Counted from the first letter of the stretch, positions 15,068 to 26,667 are shown. The stretch: 64,000 nt of DNA from Hydrogenoanaerobacterium saccharovorans (GCF_016901815.1 NZ_JACSNR010000010.1:1-64000), one strand, 5' to 3'. Program-made: numbers and translations. Notes: generated by a model from the sequence alone, not told the origin.

Positions 15068-16489
15068 ATGGGAATTCATGAAGAATGCGGTCTGTTCGGC
15101 ATCTATGACGGCTCTGCTTCAGCCAATGTGGCACTGAGCACATATTATGGACTGTATGCACTGCAGCATCGTGGTCAGGAGAGCTGCGGCATTACAGTCA
15201 ACGATGATGGCATACTCACTTCTTATAAGGATGTGGGTCTGGCCCATGAAGTTTTTGACCAGGACCGGCTGCTCTCGCTGGGGAAGGGCAAGATGGCAAT
15301 CGGTCATGTCCGTTATTCGGGCGACGGCGTTGCCAACCGCCTGAATGCCCAGCCGCTGATGGTGCGCCATATCAAGGGGCCGCTGGCTGTGGCTCACAAC
15401 GGCGCACTGATCAATGGTCATGAGCTCAAGGAAGAGCTGGAGATGACCGGCGCCATCTTTCACACCACCTGTGATGCGGAGATCATTGCCTATATGATCA
15501 CCCGGGCGAGACTGGCTTCCAAGTCCATCGAAGAGGCTCTGGAAATTGCCATGACCAAGCTCAAGGGTGCATACTCTCTGGTCATCATGTCCCCCAAGAA
15601 GATCATTGCGGCCCGTGACCCCCAGGGCTTCCGTCCGCTCTGTCTGGGCACCATTGACGGCGGCTATGTAGTAGCCTCCGAGACCTGCGCTCTGGACAGC
15701 ATCGGCGCCAAGTTCCTGCGGGATGTGGAGCCGGGTGAGATCGTGATCCTGGACGAAAACGGCCTGCGCAGCAACCGCACCCACTGCGGCGGCAAGACCG
15801 GACTGTGCGTCTTTGAATATGTTTACACTGCCCGTCCCGACTCGGTGATCGATGGTGTCAGCGTTCATGCTGCCCGTCTGAAGGCCGGTGCGATCCTGGC
15901 TCAGGAGCATCCGGTGGAGGCAGATGTGGTCATCGGCGTACCGGATTCCGGTCTGGATGCAGCCCTCGGCTATGCCCGGGAGAGCGGCATTCCTTACGGC
16001 ATCGGCTTTATCAAGAACCGCTATGTAGGCCGTACCTTTATCCTGCCCACTCAGGCGGAGCGTGTGGAAGCTGTCCACATCAAGCTGAATGTTCTGGCAG
16101 ATACCGTCAAGGGCAAGCGTGTCATCATGGTGGATGACTCCATTGTTCGTGGTACCACCAGCGCCAATATCGTCCGGATGCTCCGGGAGGCCGGCGCCAC
16201 CGAAGTCCATATGCGGGTTTCCTCGCCGCCGTTCATCAATCCCTGCTACTTCGGCACCGATATTGATGACAAGGACAAGCTCATTGCCTGCAAGATGTCC
16301 ATTGAGGAGATCGGCAAGCAGATCGGCGTGGATTCGCTGGGCTACCTGAGCGTAGACGGCATCAAGCGCATTGCTGAAGGCGCCCACTGTGATTTCTGTA
16401 CTGGCTGCTTTACTGGCGTGTATCCCATCGAAGTGCCGGAGAAGATGCCGGTGGACAAGTTTTGCTACAAAATCAGCGAAGAAGTCTGA
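15068..16489 (+). CDS. purF: amidophosphoribosyltransferase
   Basis: Commits PRPP to purine synthesis by replacing the pyrophosphate with ammonia from glutamine. The 473 residues start MGIHEECGLFGIYD: Cys7 is the N-terminal nucleophile exposed after removal of a short propeptide, as in the B. subtilis type. The PRPP motif VIMVDDSIVRGTTSANIV lies near residue 353. Cysteines in HCDFCTGC near residue 440 match the iron-sulfur ligands of that type, which makes the enzyme oxygen-labile. AAGGCAGGAGG lies upstream. Confidence 0.96.
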   Translation: MGIHEECGLFGIYDGSASANVALSTYYGLYALQHRGQESCGITVNDDGILTSYKDVGLAHEVFDQDRLLSLGKGKMAIGHVRYSGDGVANRLNAQPLMVRHIKGPLAVAHNGALINGHELKEELEMTGAIFHTTCDAEIIAYMITRARLASKSIEEALEIAMTKLKGAYSLVIMSPKKIIAARDPQGFRPLCLGTIDGGYVVASETCALDSIGAKFLRDVEPGEIVILDENGLRSNRTHCGGKTGLCVFEYVYTARPDSVIDGVSVHAARLKAGAILAQEHPVEADVVIGVPDSGLDAALGYARESGIPYGIGFIKNRYVGRTFILPTQAERVEAVHIKLNVLADTVKGKRVIMVDDSIVRGTTSANIVRMLREAGATEVHMRVSSPPFINPCYFGTDIDDKDKLIACKMSIEEIGKQIGVDSLGYLSVDGIKRIAEGAHCDFCTGCFTGVYPIEVPEKMPVDKFCYKISEEV

Positions 16490-16533
16490 CTTTATAAAAT
16501 AACAGCCGTAAAACGGCAGAACGGAGATCGAAT

Positions 16534-17574
16534 ATGAGCAGTTACAGCGACAGCTATAAAGCAGCCGGTGTGGATGTTACAGCTGGTTACCGGGCTGTGG
16601 AACTGATGAAGAAGCATGTGGCCCGGACCGTCACTTCCGGTGTACTGGACACCATTGGCGGATTCGGCGGTATGTTTGAACTGGATCTCACCGGTATCGA
16701 AAAGCCGGTGCTGGTATCCGGTACCGACGGTGTCGGCACCAAACTCAAGATCGCGTTTCTGATGGATAAGCATGATACAGTGGGCATCGACTGTGTTGCC
16801 ATGTGTGTGAATGATGTCATCTGCTGCGGTGCCAGGCCGCTGGTATTCCTGGACTATATTGCCCTGGGCAAGAATGTTCCGGAAAAGGTGGCAGAGATCG
16901 TTTCGGGTGTGGCAGAGGGCTGTGTCCAGGCTGGCTGCAGCCTGTCCGGCGGCGAGACCGCTGAGATGCCCGGCTTCTATCCCGAGGACGAGTATGACCT
17001 GGCTGGCTTCACTGTGGGCGTTGTGGACAAGTCCCGGATCATCGACCGGGAGCGGGTTCAGCCCGGCGATGTGATCCTGGGTCTGTCCTCTTCGGGCGTT
17101 CATTCCAATGGCTTTTCGCTGGTGCGCAAGGTCTTTGACCTCACCTCCAAAGAGGCAGTGGAGCGCTTCTATCCCGAGCTGGGCAGCACACTGGGCGAAT
17201 GCCTGCTGGCTCCCACCAAGATCTATGTCAAGCCCATGCTGGAACTGATGCGTCAGGTACCGGTCAAGTCGGTGTCCCATATCACCGGCGGCGGTTTCTA
17301 CGAGAATATCCCGCGGGCGCTCAATGACCGTGTCACTGCCCGGATCGACAAGGCATCGGTACCGGTACTGCCCATCTTCCGTCTGCTGCAGAAAACCGGC
17401 GGCATCAGTGAGCATGATATGTTCAACACCTTCAATATGGGCGTTGGCATGTGCGTGATCGTGGCTCCTGAGGATGCGGATCGTGCCATGGAGATCCTGC
17501 GCAGCCAGGGCGAACAGGTCACTGTGATCGGTGAAGTGGTTCCCCGTGGAGAAAGCGAGATTGAGATATGCTGA
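16534..17574 (+). CDS. purM: phosphoribosylformylglycinamidine cyclo-ligase (AIR synthetase)
   Basis: Closes the imidazole ring with ATP. The 346-residue protein has [20 protein letters not shown] at the N-terminus, GGFGGMFEL near residue 44, the [16 protein letters not shown] motif near residue 58, [11 protein letters not shown] near residue 140 and [13 protein letters not shown] near residue 250, all standard. It overlaps purN by 7 nt. Confidence 0.96.
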   Translation: MSSYSDSYKAAGVDVTAGYRAVELMKKHVARTVTSGVLDTIGGFGGMFELDLTGIEKPVLVSGTDGVGTKLKIAFLMDKHDTVGIDCVAMCVNDVICCGARPLVFLDYIALGKNVPEKVAEIVSGVAEGCVQAGCSLSGGETAEMPGFYPEDEYDLAGFTVGVVDKSRIIDRERVQPGDVILGLSSSGVHSNGFSLVRKVFDLTSKEAVERFYPELGSTLGECLLAPTKIYVKPMLELMRQVPVKSVSHITGGGFYENIPRALNDRVTARIDKASVPVLPIFRLLQKTGGISEHDMFNTFNMGVGMCVIVAPEDADRAMEILRSQGEQVTVIGEVVPRGESEIEIC

Positions 17575-18164
17575 AGATCGCGGTACTGGTATCCGGCGGC
17601 GGCACCAACCTGCAGGCGCTGATCGATGCCCAGAAAGCAGGGAAGAACCCAAACGGCAGAATTGTGCTGGTGGTTTCCTCCAACAGCAAGGCCTATGCGC
17701 TGGAGCGGGCCCGTCAGCACGGCATTGAAACCGCAGTCCTGCCCCGGAGAAAATATGCCACCACCGAGGACTATGATCAGGCGCTGCTTGCCCTGATGCA
17801 GGAGCATGAGATCGACCTGATCGTTCTCGCCGGCTTCATGTGCATTCTGGGCAGCACCTTCACCAGAGCCTATGACCGGAAGATCGTCAATGTGCATCCG
17901 TCGCTGATCCCGTCCTTCTGTGGGGATGGGTTCTATGGACTGCATGTGCACGAAGCGGCGCTGGCCTATGGCGTCAAAGTGACCGGCGCCACTGTACATT
18001 TTGTAAACGAAGTGACCGACGGCGGGCAGATCATCATGCAGAAAGCCGTGGAAGTCCTTCCGGACGATACCCCTGAAACGCTGCAGCGCCGGGTGATGGA
18101 GCAGGCCGAATGGGAGATCCTGCCCCGTACCGTGGCGATGATCTGCAGCGGAGAGATCAAGTAA
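17568..18164 (+). CDS. purN: phosphoribosylglycinamide formyltransferase
   Basis: Transfers a formyl group from 10-formyl-THF to GAR. The 198 residues contain [16 protein letters not shown] at the N-terminus, [12 protein letters not shown] near residue 87, and the catalytic region with Asn and His ([15 protein letters not shown] near residue 105) and Asp ([10 protein letters not shown] near residue 147). It overlaps purM by 7 nt, so translation is coupled. Confidence 0.95.
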   Translation: MLKIAVLVSGGGTNLQALIDAQKAGKNPNGRIVLVVSSNSKAYALERARQHGIETAVLPRRKYATTEDYDQALLALMQEHEIDLIVLAGFMCILGSTFTRAYDRKIVNVHPSLIPSFCGDGFYGLHVHEAALAYGVKVTGATVHFVNEVTDGGQIIMQKAVEVLPDDTPETLQRRVMEQAEWEILPRTVAMICSGEIK

Positions 18165-18197
18165 CCCAATAAAATACTGGAAGAAAGGTCGATCAAT

Positions 18198-19742
<1,545 letters not shown>

Positions 19743-19763
19743 GTCAGGGGAGGATCAAGTCTG

Positions 19764-21047
19764 ATGAAAATTCTGGTAGTTGGTTCCGGCGGACGGGAAC
19801 ATGCCATTATCCGGGCGCTCAAGAAGAGCCCCAAGGCGGAAACGATCTATGCTCTGCCGGGCAACGGCGGTATTGCGGCAGATGCCATCTGTGTGGAGGG
19901 CAGTGCCACCGACATCGACCGTGTTGTGAGCTTCTCCAAGGATAACGGCATCGACTTTGTCGTAGTTGCACCGGATAACCCGCTGGTACTGGGCATGGTG
20001 GATGCGCTCAACGAGGCTGGCATCGCCACCTTCGGCCCCCGTGCCAATGCGGCAATCCTCGAGGGCAGCAAGGTCTTTTCCAAGAATCTGATGAAGAAGT
20101 ACGGCATTCCCACTGCCCGCTATGAGACCTTTGACGATGCCCATGCGGCAGTTGCCTACATCGAGAAGATGAATGAATACCCCGTTGTCATCAAGGCGGA
20201 CGGTCTGGCTCTGGGCAAGGGTGTTATCATCGCCCAGAACTTTGCCGAAGCCCAGGACGCAGTCAAGTCCATCATGGAGGACAAGGCATTCGGCGCCAGC
20301 GGCAACCACATTGTTGTGGAACAGTTCCTGGAGGGCGTAGAGGTTTCGGTTCTGGCTTTCACTGATTCCAAGACAGTCAAGCCGATGATCTCTTCCATGG
20401 ACCACAAGCGTGCAAACGACAACGATGAAGGCCTCAACACCGGCGGTATGGGAACCATCGCTCCCAACCCGCACTATACCGATGCCATCGCTGCGGAGTG
20501 CATGGAGAAGATCTTCCTGCCCACCATCCGTGCCATGGAACAGGAGGGGAGACCCTTCAAGGGCTGTTTGTACTTCGGCCTGATGCTCAACAAGAATGGC
20601 CCCTATGTGATCGAGTACAACTGCCGGTTCGGCGATCCCGAAACCCAGGTGGTACTGCCCCTGCTGGAGAGCGATCTGCTGGAGATCATGCTGGCAACCT
20701 ACCATGAGACCCTGGCTGATATGGAGATCCGCTGGTCGGATAAGAGCGCTGCCTGCGTGATCCTTGCCAGCGGCGGCTATCCGGTCAAGTACCAGACTGG
20801 CTATGAGATCCATGGTCTGGATGCAGACGGTCAGTGTGAAGGTGCTGTGGTATACCATGCCGGCACCAAGCAGTCGGATGGAAAGTATCTGACTGCCGGC
20901 GGACGGGTTCTGGGCGTCACCTGCACAGGTGATACTCTGGAGCTGGCTCTGGAAGCCGCTTACAAGGCTGTAAAGAATATCAGCTTTACAGATATGCACT
21001 ACCGTCACGACATCGGTAAGAAGGCACTTTCGCCGGAAAAGTTCTGA
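19764..21047 (+). CDS. purD: phosphoribosylamine-glycine ligase (GAR synthetase)
   Basis: ATP-grasp enzyme joining phosphoribosylamine and glycine. The 427 residues start MKILVVGSGGREHAIIRAL. ADGLALGKGVIIA (ATP-grasp loop) lies near residue 148, GGMGTIAPNP near residue 227 and YNCRFGDPETQVVLPLL near residue 289. It ends the operon before a strong terminator. Confidence 0.96.
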   Translation: MKILVVGSGGREHAIIRALKKSPKAETIYALPGNGGIAADAICVEGSATDIDRVVSFSKDNGIDFVVVAPDNPLVLGMVDALNEAGIATFGPRANAAILEGSKVFSKNLMKKYGIPTARYETFDDAHAAVAYIEKMNEYPVVIKADGLALGKGVIIAQNFAEAQDAVKSIMEDKAFGASGNHIVVEQFLEGVEVSVLAFTDSKTVKPMISSMDHKRANDNDEGLNTGGMGTIAPNPHYTDAIAAECMEKIFLPTIRAMEQEGRPFKGCLYFGLMLNKNGPYVIEYNCRFGDPETQVVLPLLESDLLEIMLATYHETLADMEIRWSDKSAACVILASGGYPVKYQTGYEIHGLDADGQCEGAVVYHAGTKQSDGKYLTAGGRVLGVTCTGDTLELALEAAYKAVKNISFTDMHYRHDIGKKALSPEKF

Positions 21048-21068
21048 TCCGGCGTTTCTGAAATACAC

Positions 21069-21118
21069 AAAGCCCGCAGGTTTTGAAAGGAAATCCTTTC
21101 GGCCTGCGGGCTTTGTGC
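21069..21118. terminator. terminator after purD, shared with the convergent Bce operon
   Basis: A 12-bp perfect stem AAAGCCCGCAGG / CCTGCGGGCTTT (21069-21080 and 21103-21114) with an inner GAAAGGAAATCCTTTC helix, between the convergent purD and bceB-like genes. Confidence 0.85.
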
Positions 21119-21131
21119 TGTATTGGGATAA

Positions 21132-23111
21132 TTAGGATTGGGGGGCAGAGGTTACGATGTGGTAGTAGGTCCGGGCGGTGATGAGATAGACTCCGGTATA
21201 GAAGCCCAGGAACACCAGGGCGGAAACTGCCACACAGCCGATAAAGAGCGGCGTGTTGTGCATTTCAAACAGGGTCATGATCTTCTGCAGGGCAGGGAAG
21301 GCAAAGGCAATGTGTACCAGCGCCACAATGATGGGCAGGAAGAAGACCATCTGTACCTGCCGGCGGATGGAGGTGCGCACTTCTGCGTCACTGAGCCCCA
21401 CCTGCCGCATGATCCGGAAACGCTGGCGGTCCTCATACCCTTCGGTGATCTGCTTATAGTAGATGATCAGCACGGTGGTGATGAGGAAGAGAGCCACGAA
21501 GAACAGTCCCACAAAGAGCAGGCTGCCATACATACTGTAAAAGTCGGTGCGGGCTTCGCTCTTGAAGCGGGTTCCGAAATTGCCCTCGGAGCAGTTCAGG
21601 TGGTCATACAGATTCTGCTGGAACAACCCGGCATTGACCGCCTCAATGTCGTAGTCAAACCAGAGCACATAGCTCAGGGTGGCGGATTCGTCCATCTGGC
21701 GGGCCCGCATCAGGGTATCCTTGTCCCGGAAGAAGAAAATCGGGTTGGAAGAGGCGCCGGTCTGGGTCAGATAGGTATTCAGGGCGTCCGATTCCGGAAG
21801 GGTGACAACGGTGAAATTACTGCCGTCGATCTGAAGGGTCATGCCCTCGGTGAAATCCTTGGTATGGAAGACCAGCACTTCCTGGTCAGAGAGGGTATAA
21901 CTGCTGCCCAGCTCTGCATTGAGCTCATCCAGCAGGCGGTACTCCAGAGTCCGGTTGATCTGGCTTGTTTCATGGGTGCTGGTGATGACACTGCCGTTCT
22001 GATGCACATAGACAACGCATTTGGTTACTGTGATGGGGTCAAGCAGCTCCATATCATAGGACTGGGCTATCTCCTGGGTTGCCGCCAGAAGATCCGGCTC
22101 GGGCTCTTCCGCATACTTGTTGCGGTAGACAGTCACCGCGACCTCCCGGGGATAGAGGGAATCGAGCATATCCTCCTCGCCAATGTAGAGGCAGACACAG
22201 GAGGAGATGGTCACCAGCACAGCCGAGGCCAGAATGCAGATGTTTGCCAGACCCACAGCATTCTGCTTCATACGGTAGAGCATGCCGGACACATTGATGA
22301 AGTTATCCGGACGATAGTAAAACCGGCGGTTTTTCCGCATGGCTTTGAGCACCACAATGCTGAGGGCCGAGAAGATGCAGTAGGTGGCGATGATAACCAG
22401 AATCGTAGCCGGCAGGAAAATTGCCAGCACCATGGAGGGGTCCTGTACAGTCAGAGCCAGAGCATAGCCGGCGGTGAGGGTGCAGGCGCCGGTCAGCGCA
22501 ATGAGCCAGCGGGACCGGGGCTCCTGCTCACCCTGGGAGGTGCGCCGGAGGATCTCGATGGGGTCGCTGCGGAAGATGCGGATCACATTGCGCAGCAGAA
22601 CGATGCCCCAGGCCGCCAGGAAGAGGTAGACCGTGATATTGACAGCGCCCATGGGCACCCAGATTTCCAGGTCCACCGGCAGGCGGGTGATATTGAGCAG
22701 CAGCAGGTACATCAGCTGGCTGAACACAGCGCCGGCAAGGATTCCGCAGATGAGGCTGCCGATGCAGGAGAAGAGAATCTCCCAGAACAGCAGCAGACAG
22801 AGGTTCCCTTTGCCCAGCCCCAGTACCGAATAGAGTCCGAATTCCCGGGAGCGCTGCTTGATCACATAGCCATTGAGGTAAAAGAGGATCAGCACTGTGA
22901 GCAGGCCGCAGACCACCGAGGAGAGCATCAGCAGGACGGACATGGAACCACCGCCCTTAATGCCCGAATTGCCGACAATCCAGGTCATGGAGGAGAGAAT
23001 ATAGAAGAGCATCACCATCAGGGAAGCCGCCAGCAGATAGGGGACATAGAGGATCTTGTTGCGGCGCATCCCCGAAACTGCCAGCCGCGGATAGAAGAGA
23101 AAACTACGCAT
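21132..23111 (-). CDS. BceB-type ABC transporter permease (FtsX domains)
   Basis: 659 residues with about ten membrane helices: two FtsX-like regions (about 50-250 and 520-650) and a large extracellular domain (about 310-510) between helices 7 and 8, the hallmark of Bce permeases that sense and release peptide antibiotics (bacitracin, lantibiotics) from lipid-II-cycle targets. It begins MRSFLFYPRLAVSGMRRNK, as do many relatives. Its start overlaps the end of the ATPase gene by 8 nt. The kinase and response regulator of the module lie just upstream. The peptide recognised cannot be predicted. Confidence 0.9.
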   Translation of the reverse strand: MRSFLFYPRLAVSGMRRNKILYVPYLLAASLMVMLFYILSSMTWIVGNSGIKGGGSMSVLLMLSSVVCGLLTVLILFYLNGYVIKQRSREFGLYSVLGLGKGNLCLLLFWEILFSCIGSLICGILAGAVFSQLMYLLLLNITRLPVDLEIWVPMGAVNITVYLFLAAWGIVLLRNVIRIFRSDPIEILRRTSQGEQEPRSRWLIALTGACTLTAGYALALTVQDPSMVLAIFLPATILVIIATYCIFSALSIVVLKAMRKNRRFYYRPDNFINVSGMLYRMKQNAVGLANICILASAVLVTISSCVCLYIGEEDMLDSLYPREVAVTVYRNKYAEEPEPDLLAATQEIAQSYDMELLDPITVTKCVVYVHQNGSVITSTHETSQINRTLEYRLLDELNAELGSSYTLSDQEVLVFHTKDFTEGMTLQIDGSNFTVVTLPESDALNTYLTQTGASSNPIFFFRDKDTLMRARQMDESATLSYVLWFDYDIEAVNAGLFQQNLYDHLNCSEGNFGTRFKSEARTDFYSMYGSLLFVGLFFVALFLITTVLIIYYKQITEGYEDRQRFRIMRQVGLSDAEVRTSIRRQVQMVFFLPIIVALVHIAFAFPALQKIMTLFEMHNTPLFIGCVAVSALVFLGFYTGVYLITARTYYHIVTSAPQS

Positions 23112-23871
23112 TGGTCCGGCCTCCTGTGGTGATGAGGGTCAGGGTGTCCACGATCTTCTGATAGAACTGATCCACGGTCAGGTTTCCACGGTACAGCTGA
23201 TGGTAGACAATGCCGTCCTTGATGAACAGTACCCGCCCGGCATGGCTGGCAGCCCGGGTGGAATGGGTCACCATCAGAATGGTCTGACCCTGGCGGTTGA
23301 TCCCCTCAAAGATGCGCAGCAGGGTTTCGGTGGATTTGGAATCCAGGGCACCGGAGGGTTCATCCGCCAGAATCAGCCGGGGATTGGTGATCAGGGCCCG
23401 TGCCACTGCCGCACGCTGCTTCTGTCCGCCGGAAACTTCATAGGGGTAGTGATCCAGCAGTTCGCCCAGTCCCAGCTGTTCGGACAGCATCTTCAGACGG
23501 CGGTCCATCTCCCGCAGGTCCATCCGATCCAGCACCAGCGGAAGCAGGATATTGTCCCGGATAGAGAAGGTGTCCAGGAGGTTGAAATCCTGGAATACAA
23601 AGCCCAGGTTCTTCCGGCGGAACTCCGCCAACCGCCGTTCCGGAATGGTGGAGAGTTCCTGGCCCTCCAGACGCACAGTACCGCTGGTGGGGCGGTCCAG
23701 TGTGGCAATGATATTGAGCAGGGTGGTTTTTCCGCTGCCTGACTCGCCCATGATGGCTGTGTATTCGCCATTTTCGATGGTGAAATTCACATCCGCCAGG
23801 GCCTGTACGGAATTGCCGCCGTACCGGGCTGTGTAGATTTTTTTGAGGTGGTTCACTTCAAGCAGCGACAT
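23104..23871 (-). CDS. BceA-type ABC transporter ATP-binding protein
   Basis: 255 residues with all nucleotide-binding motifs: Walker A GESGSGKTTLL near residue 40, Q-loop, signature VSGGQKQRAAVARALITNPRL near residue 143, Walker B LILADEPSGALDS and the H-loop in MVTHSTRAA. It belongs to the MacB/LolD/BceA subgroup that pairs with FtsX permeases. Its start lies 2 nt from the GT51 gene end, in the same transcript. Confidence 0.93.
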   Translation of the reverse strand: MSLLEVNHLKKIYTARYGGNSVQALADVNFTIENGEYTAIMGESGSGKTTLLNIIATLDRPTSGTVRLEGQELSTIPERRLAEFRRKNLGFVFQDFNLLDTFSIRDNILLPLVLDRMDLREMDRRLKMLSEQLGLGELLDHYPYEVSGGQKQRAAVARALITNPRLILADEPSGALDSKSTETLLRIFEGINRQGQTILMVTHSTRAASHAGRVLFIKDGIVYHQLYRGNLTVDQFYQKIVDTLTLITTGGRTNA

Positions 23872-23873
23872 AG

Positions 23874-24638
23874 TCAGTTCTCCTTAATGATGACAGCATT
23901 CAGATAGATTTTCTCCTGAACCGGCACCCGGTTGTGTGCCAGAATGGAATCGACTTTCTCTTCGGTGATCTTATCACAGCGCAGCATGCGCTCCAATACC
24001 TGTTTCTGCCGTTGGGCAGCCAGCTCCGGAGAGGCATCCAGCGAATAGACAGAGGGTGCATTGGGAATCCCAGCCAGAATGGTTGCTTCCCAGTCATTCA
24101 TCTGACCGGGCTCCTTTCCAAAATAGCCCCAGCTGGCAGCGGCAACTGTTTCATAGCCGCTTCCGAAGTTGATGGAGTTGACATAGAGCGACAGGATGGT
24201 ATCCTTGTCCAGCTCCCGTTCAATCTTCAGCGCCATGAATACCTCCGCAATCTTACGGGTCAGGGTCTTTTCCTGGGTAAAGTACTCATTCTTCGCCAGC
24301 TGCTGGGTGATGGTGCTTCCGCCTTCCGCAAAGGAGAGGGTCCGCAGGTCATTGAACGCAGCCCGTCCGATGGCAAGCAGATCCACGCCCGGGTGGGAAT
24401 AGAACCGGTGATCTTCCACACTGATCACCGCATCCAGATAGATCTGGGGCAGTTCATCCACCGGGGTGTAGTCCGGCTTGGACTCGATCCGCTCAGCCAT
24501 CTCCTGCACCGGACACTCCTCCAGAGCCTGGGCATAGAGTTCATACCCATCCTGGATCAGCATAACGGTGGGAATCGCCGCCAGAATCACCAGCGGCAGC
24601 AGGACATAGCGCAACATAAACCGAATGGTTCGTTTCAT
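23874..24638 (-). CDS. monofunctional peptidoglycan glycosyltransferase (GT51)
   Basis: 254 residues: an N-terminal membrane helix (about 10-28) and a GT51 domain without a penicillin-binding transpeptidase part. The catalytic Glu lies in ISVEDHRFYSHPGVD near residue 71; the second motif is GGSTITQQLAKN near residue 105, then RKIAEVFMALKIERELDKD, ILSLYVNSINFG and AAASWGYFGK. It polymerises lipid II into glycan strands. It sits between the histidine kinase and the ABC transporter of a Bce module, an unusual but logical place, since those systems protect the lipid II cycle. Confidence 0.9.
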   Translation of the reverse strand: MKRTIRFMLRYVLLPLVILAAIPTVMLIQDGYELYAQALEECPVQEMAERIESKPDYTPVDELPQIYLDAVISVEDHRFYSHPGVDLLAIGRAAFNDLRTLSFAEGGSTITQQLAKNEYFTQEKTLTRKIAEVFMALKIERELDKDTILSLYVNSINFGSGYETVAAASWGYFGKEPGQMNDWEATILAGIPNAPSVYSLDASPELAAQRQKQVLERMLRCDKITEEKVDSILAHNRVPVQEKIYLNAVIIKEN

Positions 24639-24742
24639 GACCGAACCCTCCTTTCATGTTCCATCATAAACCAAACGGGGATCGCATGCCATCGAATCGG
24701 CTTACAATCCCCGCCTGGTATCTTACACTTTTGAAAGGTTGG

Positions 24743-25747
24743 TCAGAAAATCTCCAGTTCATTCCGGGAGAAGTCCAGATATACGCTGGTTCCGACTCCG
24801 GGAGTGGACTCGATGCGCATCCGGTGCCCCAGCATCTCCAGGGTTTCCCGGCAGAGAGCCAGTCCGATGCCGGTGGAGCGGGTGCCGGAATGACCGTTCT
24901 GTCCGGTGTATCCCCAATCGGTCACCCGGGGAAGATCCTCCGGCTGGATTCCGATGCCGCTGTCCTGGATCACCAGTTCCGGACGGGAGGGGTCTGAAAG
25001 CCGGATGGTCACACCGCCCTGCCGGGTGTATTTGGCGGCGTTGCTCAGGATCTGTTCCAGAGCAAACTGCAGCCATTTTTCATCGGTGAGCACCGAAACG
25101 CTGATATTCTCGATCTCCAGCGACAGGTTCCGGGCGATGAAGAGCGGAGCCAGGGATTTGACTGTATTGCGGACCACCTGGTCCAGCGGACAGGAGGTGA
25201 GCAGCAGGTCATTTTCGGTGGATTTCAGCCTCTGGTACTGGAGTGCCATCTCCACATACTGTTCGGTTTTCAGCAGCTCGTTTTCACAGGCGGTACGGTC
25301 GATGGGCTCTTCCTGGATCAGCAGACGCAGGGCAGCCAGCGGTGTTTTTACCTGATGGGACCAGCGTGTATAATAGCTGTCGGAGCGGCGCAGGGCAGAT
25401 TCCGATTCGGTTTCAGCCCGGGTGCTGCGTTCTGCCGTCCGCCGGAGAATATTCTGGTAGAGCTGCTCCATGGCGTCATGGGCCGGCGGGAGAGTTCCCA
25501 GCTGGACATCCGCGCCGTTCCAGACCACCCTAAGATACTGCATCCGCCGCCGGAACTGATGGCAGCCGATACCCAGAAACAGCAGAGCCATGGAGGAGAT
25601 GAACAGGATCATATACCCGATGGCCTGGATGGGGATATGATAGAGGGAGGCAATGAGCGCAATGGAAAAGCAGCTTGCCAGATGCAGAAAGATGCTCCCT
25701 CTGACCCGGTACAGATATTGCAGCGTCAGTTTCAGCCAGTCAGTCAT
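24743..25747 (-). CDS. BceS-type intramembrane-sensing histidine kinase
   Basis: 334 residues: two closely spaced N-terminal membrane helices (about 15-55) with almost no extracellular loop, as in kinases that sense through their partner ABC transporter. The phospho-accepting His is in WSHQVKTPLAALRL near residue 128. The HATPase part has an N-box (QILSNAAKYT), DSGIGIQPEDLPRV and GTRSTGIGLALC. The start at 25747 (ATG in an ATGACTGA overlap with the regulator stop, GGAGAAGG upstream) is preferred to a TTG 15 bases earlier. Confidence 0.92.
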   Translation of the reverse strand: MTDWLKLTLQYLYRVRGSIFLHLASCFSIALIASLYHIPIQAIGYMILFISSMALLFLGIGCHQFRRRMQYLRVVWNGADVQLGTLPPAHDAMEQLYQNILRRTAERSTRAETESESALRRSDSYYTRWSHQVKTPLAALRLLIQEEPIDRTACENELLKTEQYVEMALQYQRLKSTENDLLLTSCPLDQVVRNTVKSLAPLFIARNLSLEIENISVSVLTDEKWLQFALEQILSNAAKYTRQGGVTIRLSDPSRPELVIQDSGIGIQPEDLPRVTDWGYTGQNGHSGTRSTGIGLALCRETLEMLGHRMRIESTPGVGTSVYLDFSRNELEIF

Positions 25748-26426
25748 GTTCCTTCTCCTCAATCAGATACCCCAGGCCCTTCCGGGTCCGGATAAAGTCC
25801 CGCAGTCCCGCTTCCTCGAGCTTTTTGCGGATACGGGCAATGTTGACCGTCAGGGTGTTGTCATCGATGAAACTCTCATCATTCCACAGGGCCCGGATCA
25901 GCTCTTCCCGGGATACAGGGGAGTTTTTGTGCTCAAACAGAATCCGCAGGATCAGGAACTCGTTCTTGGACAGGGACAGCTTTTCACCGCCATACAGCAG
26001 CGCGGCCTCCTGCAGATCCAGCACCGCACCGCCGGCGTGGAGCTGGCTGGAAGTTGCCGGCAGATCGTACGCCCGCCGCAGCACAGCGCCGATTTTGGCG
26101 GTGGCAAGTTCCATGCCGAAGGGCTTGGCGATGAAATCATCAGCGCCCATGCTCAGGGCCATCACCTGGTTCATCTCGTCCGCGGCGGAGGAGAGGAATA
26201 CAATGGGCACCCGGCTGATCTTCCGGATCTCGGCGCACCAGTAATAGCCGCTGAAATAGGGAAGGGTGATGTCCATCAGCACCAGATCCGGCTGTGCTTT
26301 TTCAAATTCCTGCATGACATGGTCAAACTCCTGCACATAGGTCGCCTTGTAGTTCCAGCGGGTCAGCTGGCGGGCCAGTGAGGAGGCAATGACCGGGTCA
26401 TCCTCCACAATCAGGATTTTATACAC
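25740..26426 (-). CDS. BceR-type response regulator (OmpR/PhoB family)
   Basis: 228 residues. The receiver domain (about 1-118) has the acidic pair in VEDDP, phospho-acceptor Asp in LVLMDITLPYFSG near residue 51, and K in GADDFIAKPFG. The C-terminal winged helix (about 130-225; SPVSREELIRALWNDESFIDDNTLTVNIARIRKKL) binds DNA. It is the first gene of the five-gene Bce unit and presumably induces the transporter genes. Confidence 0.94.
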   Translation of the reverse strand: MYKILIVEDDPVIASSLARQLTRWNYKATYVQEFDHVMQEFEKAQPDLVLMDITLPYFSGYYWCAEIRKISRVPIVFLSSAADEMNQVMALSMGADDFIAKPFGMELATAKIGAVLRRAYDLPATSSQLHAGGAVLDLQEAALLYGGEKLSLSKNEFLILRILFEHKNSPVSREELIRALWNDESFIDDNTLTVNIARIRKKLEEAGLRDFIRTRKGLGYLIEEKEHD

Positions 26427-26463
26427 AATCTCACTCCAGTCTGTGTTTTGGTTTTCTGTTCTA

Positions 26464-26493
26464 ACAATACCGCACGATCCGCACCTCCGTCAA
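26464..26493 (-). promoter_or_regulatory. candidate promoter of the Bce operon
   Basis: On the minus strand TTGACG (26493-26488), an 18-bp spacer and TATTGT (26469-26464), about 38 bp ahead of the response regulator start codon. Confidence 0.5.
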
Positions 26494-26625
26494 TGAAAAA
26501 TCGCAAATCTCAGCCAGGGCAAAAATGGCAATGGGAAGATTTGCTAAAATTTTAGCCAAAGTTACGGATAAATTTGTGCTGTATCTAAAAGTTAGTCATA
26601 ACAAACAAAAAGGTTTAATAAATCA

Positions 26626-26654
26626 TTGACAAAGTCGGGCGGGAGGATTATACT
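26626..26654 (+). promoter_or_regulatory. strong promoter of the feo operon
   Basis: A perfect TTGACA (26626-26631), an exact 17-bp spacer and TATACT (26649-26654). Transcription would start near 26661, directly in front of the inverted repeat at 26668-26683. Confidence 0.85.
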
Positions 26655-26667
26655 CTTAACCAAGATG

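Noticed and set aside
24650-24740. Hairpin between the Bce kinase and the GT51 gene (CGGGGAT/ATCCCCG arms)
   Set aside because: It has a long loop and no following T run on the minus strand, so I did not call it a terminator; it might still lower read-through.
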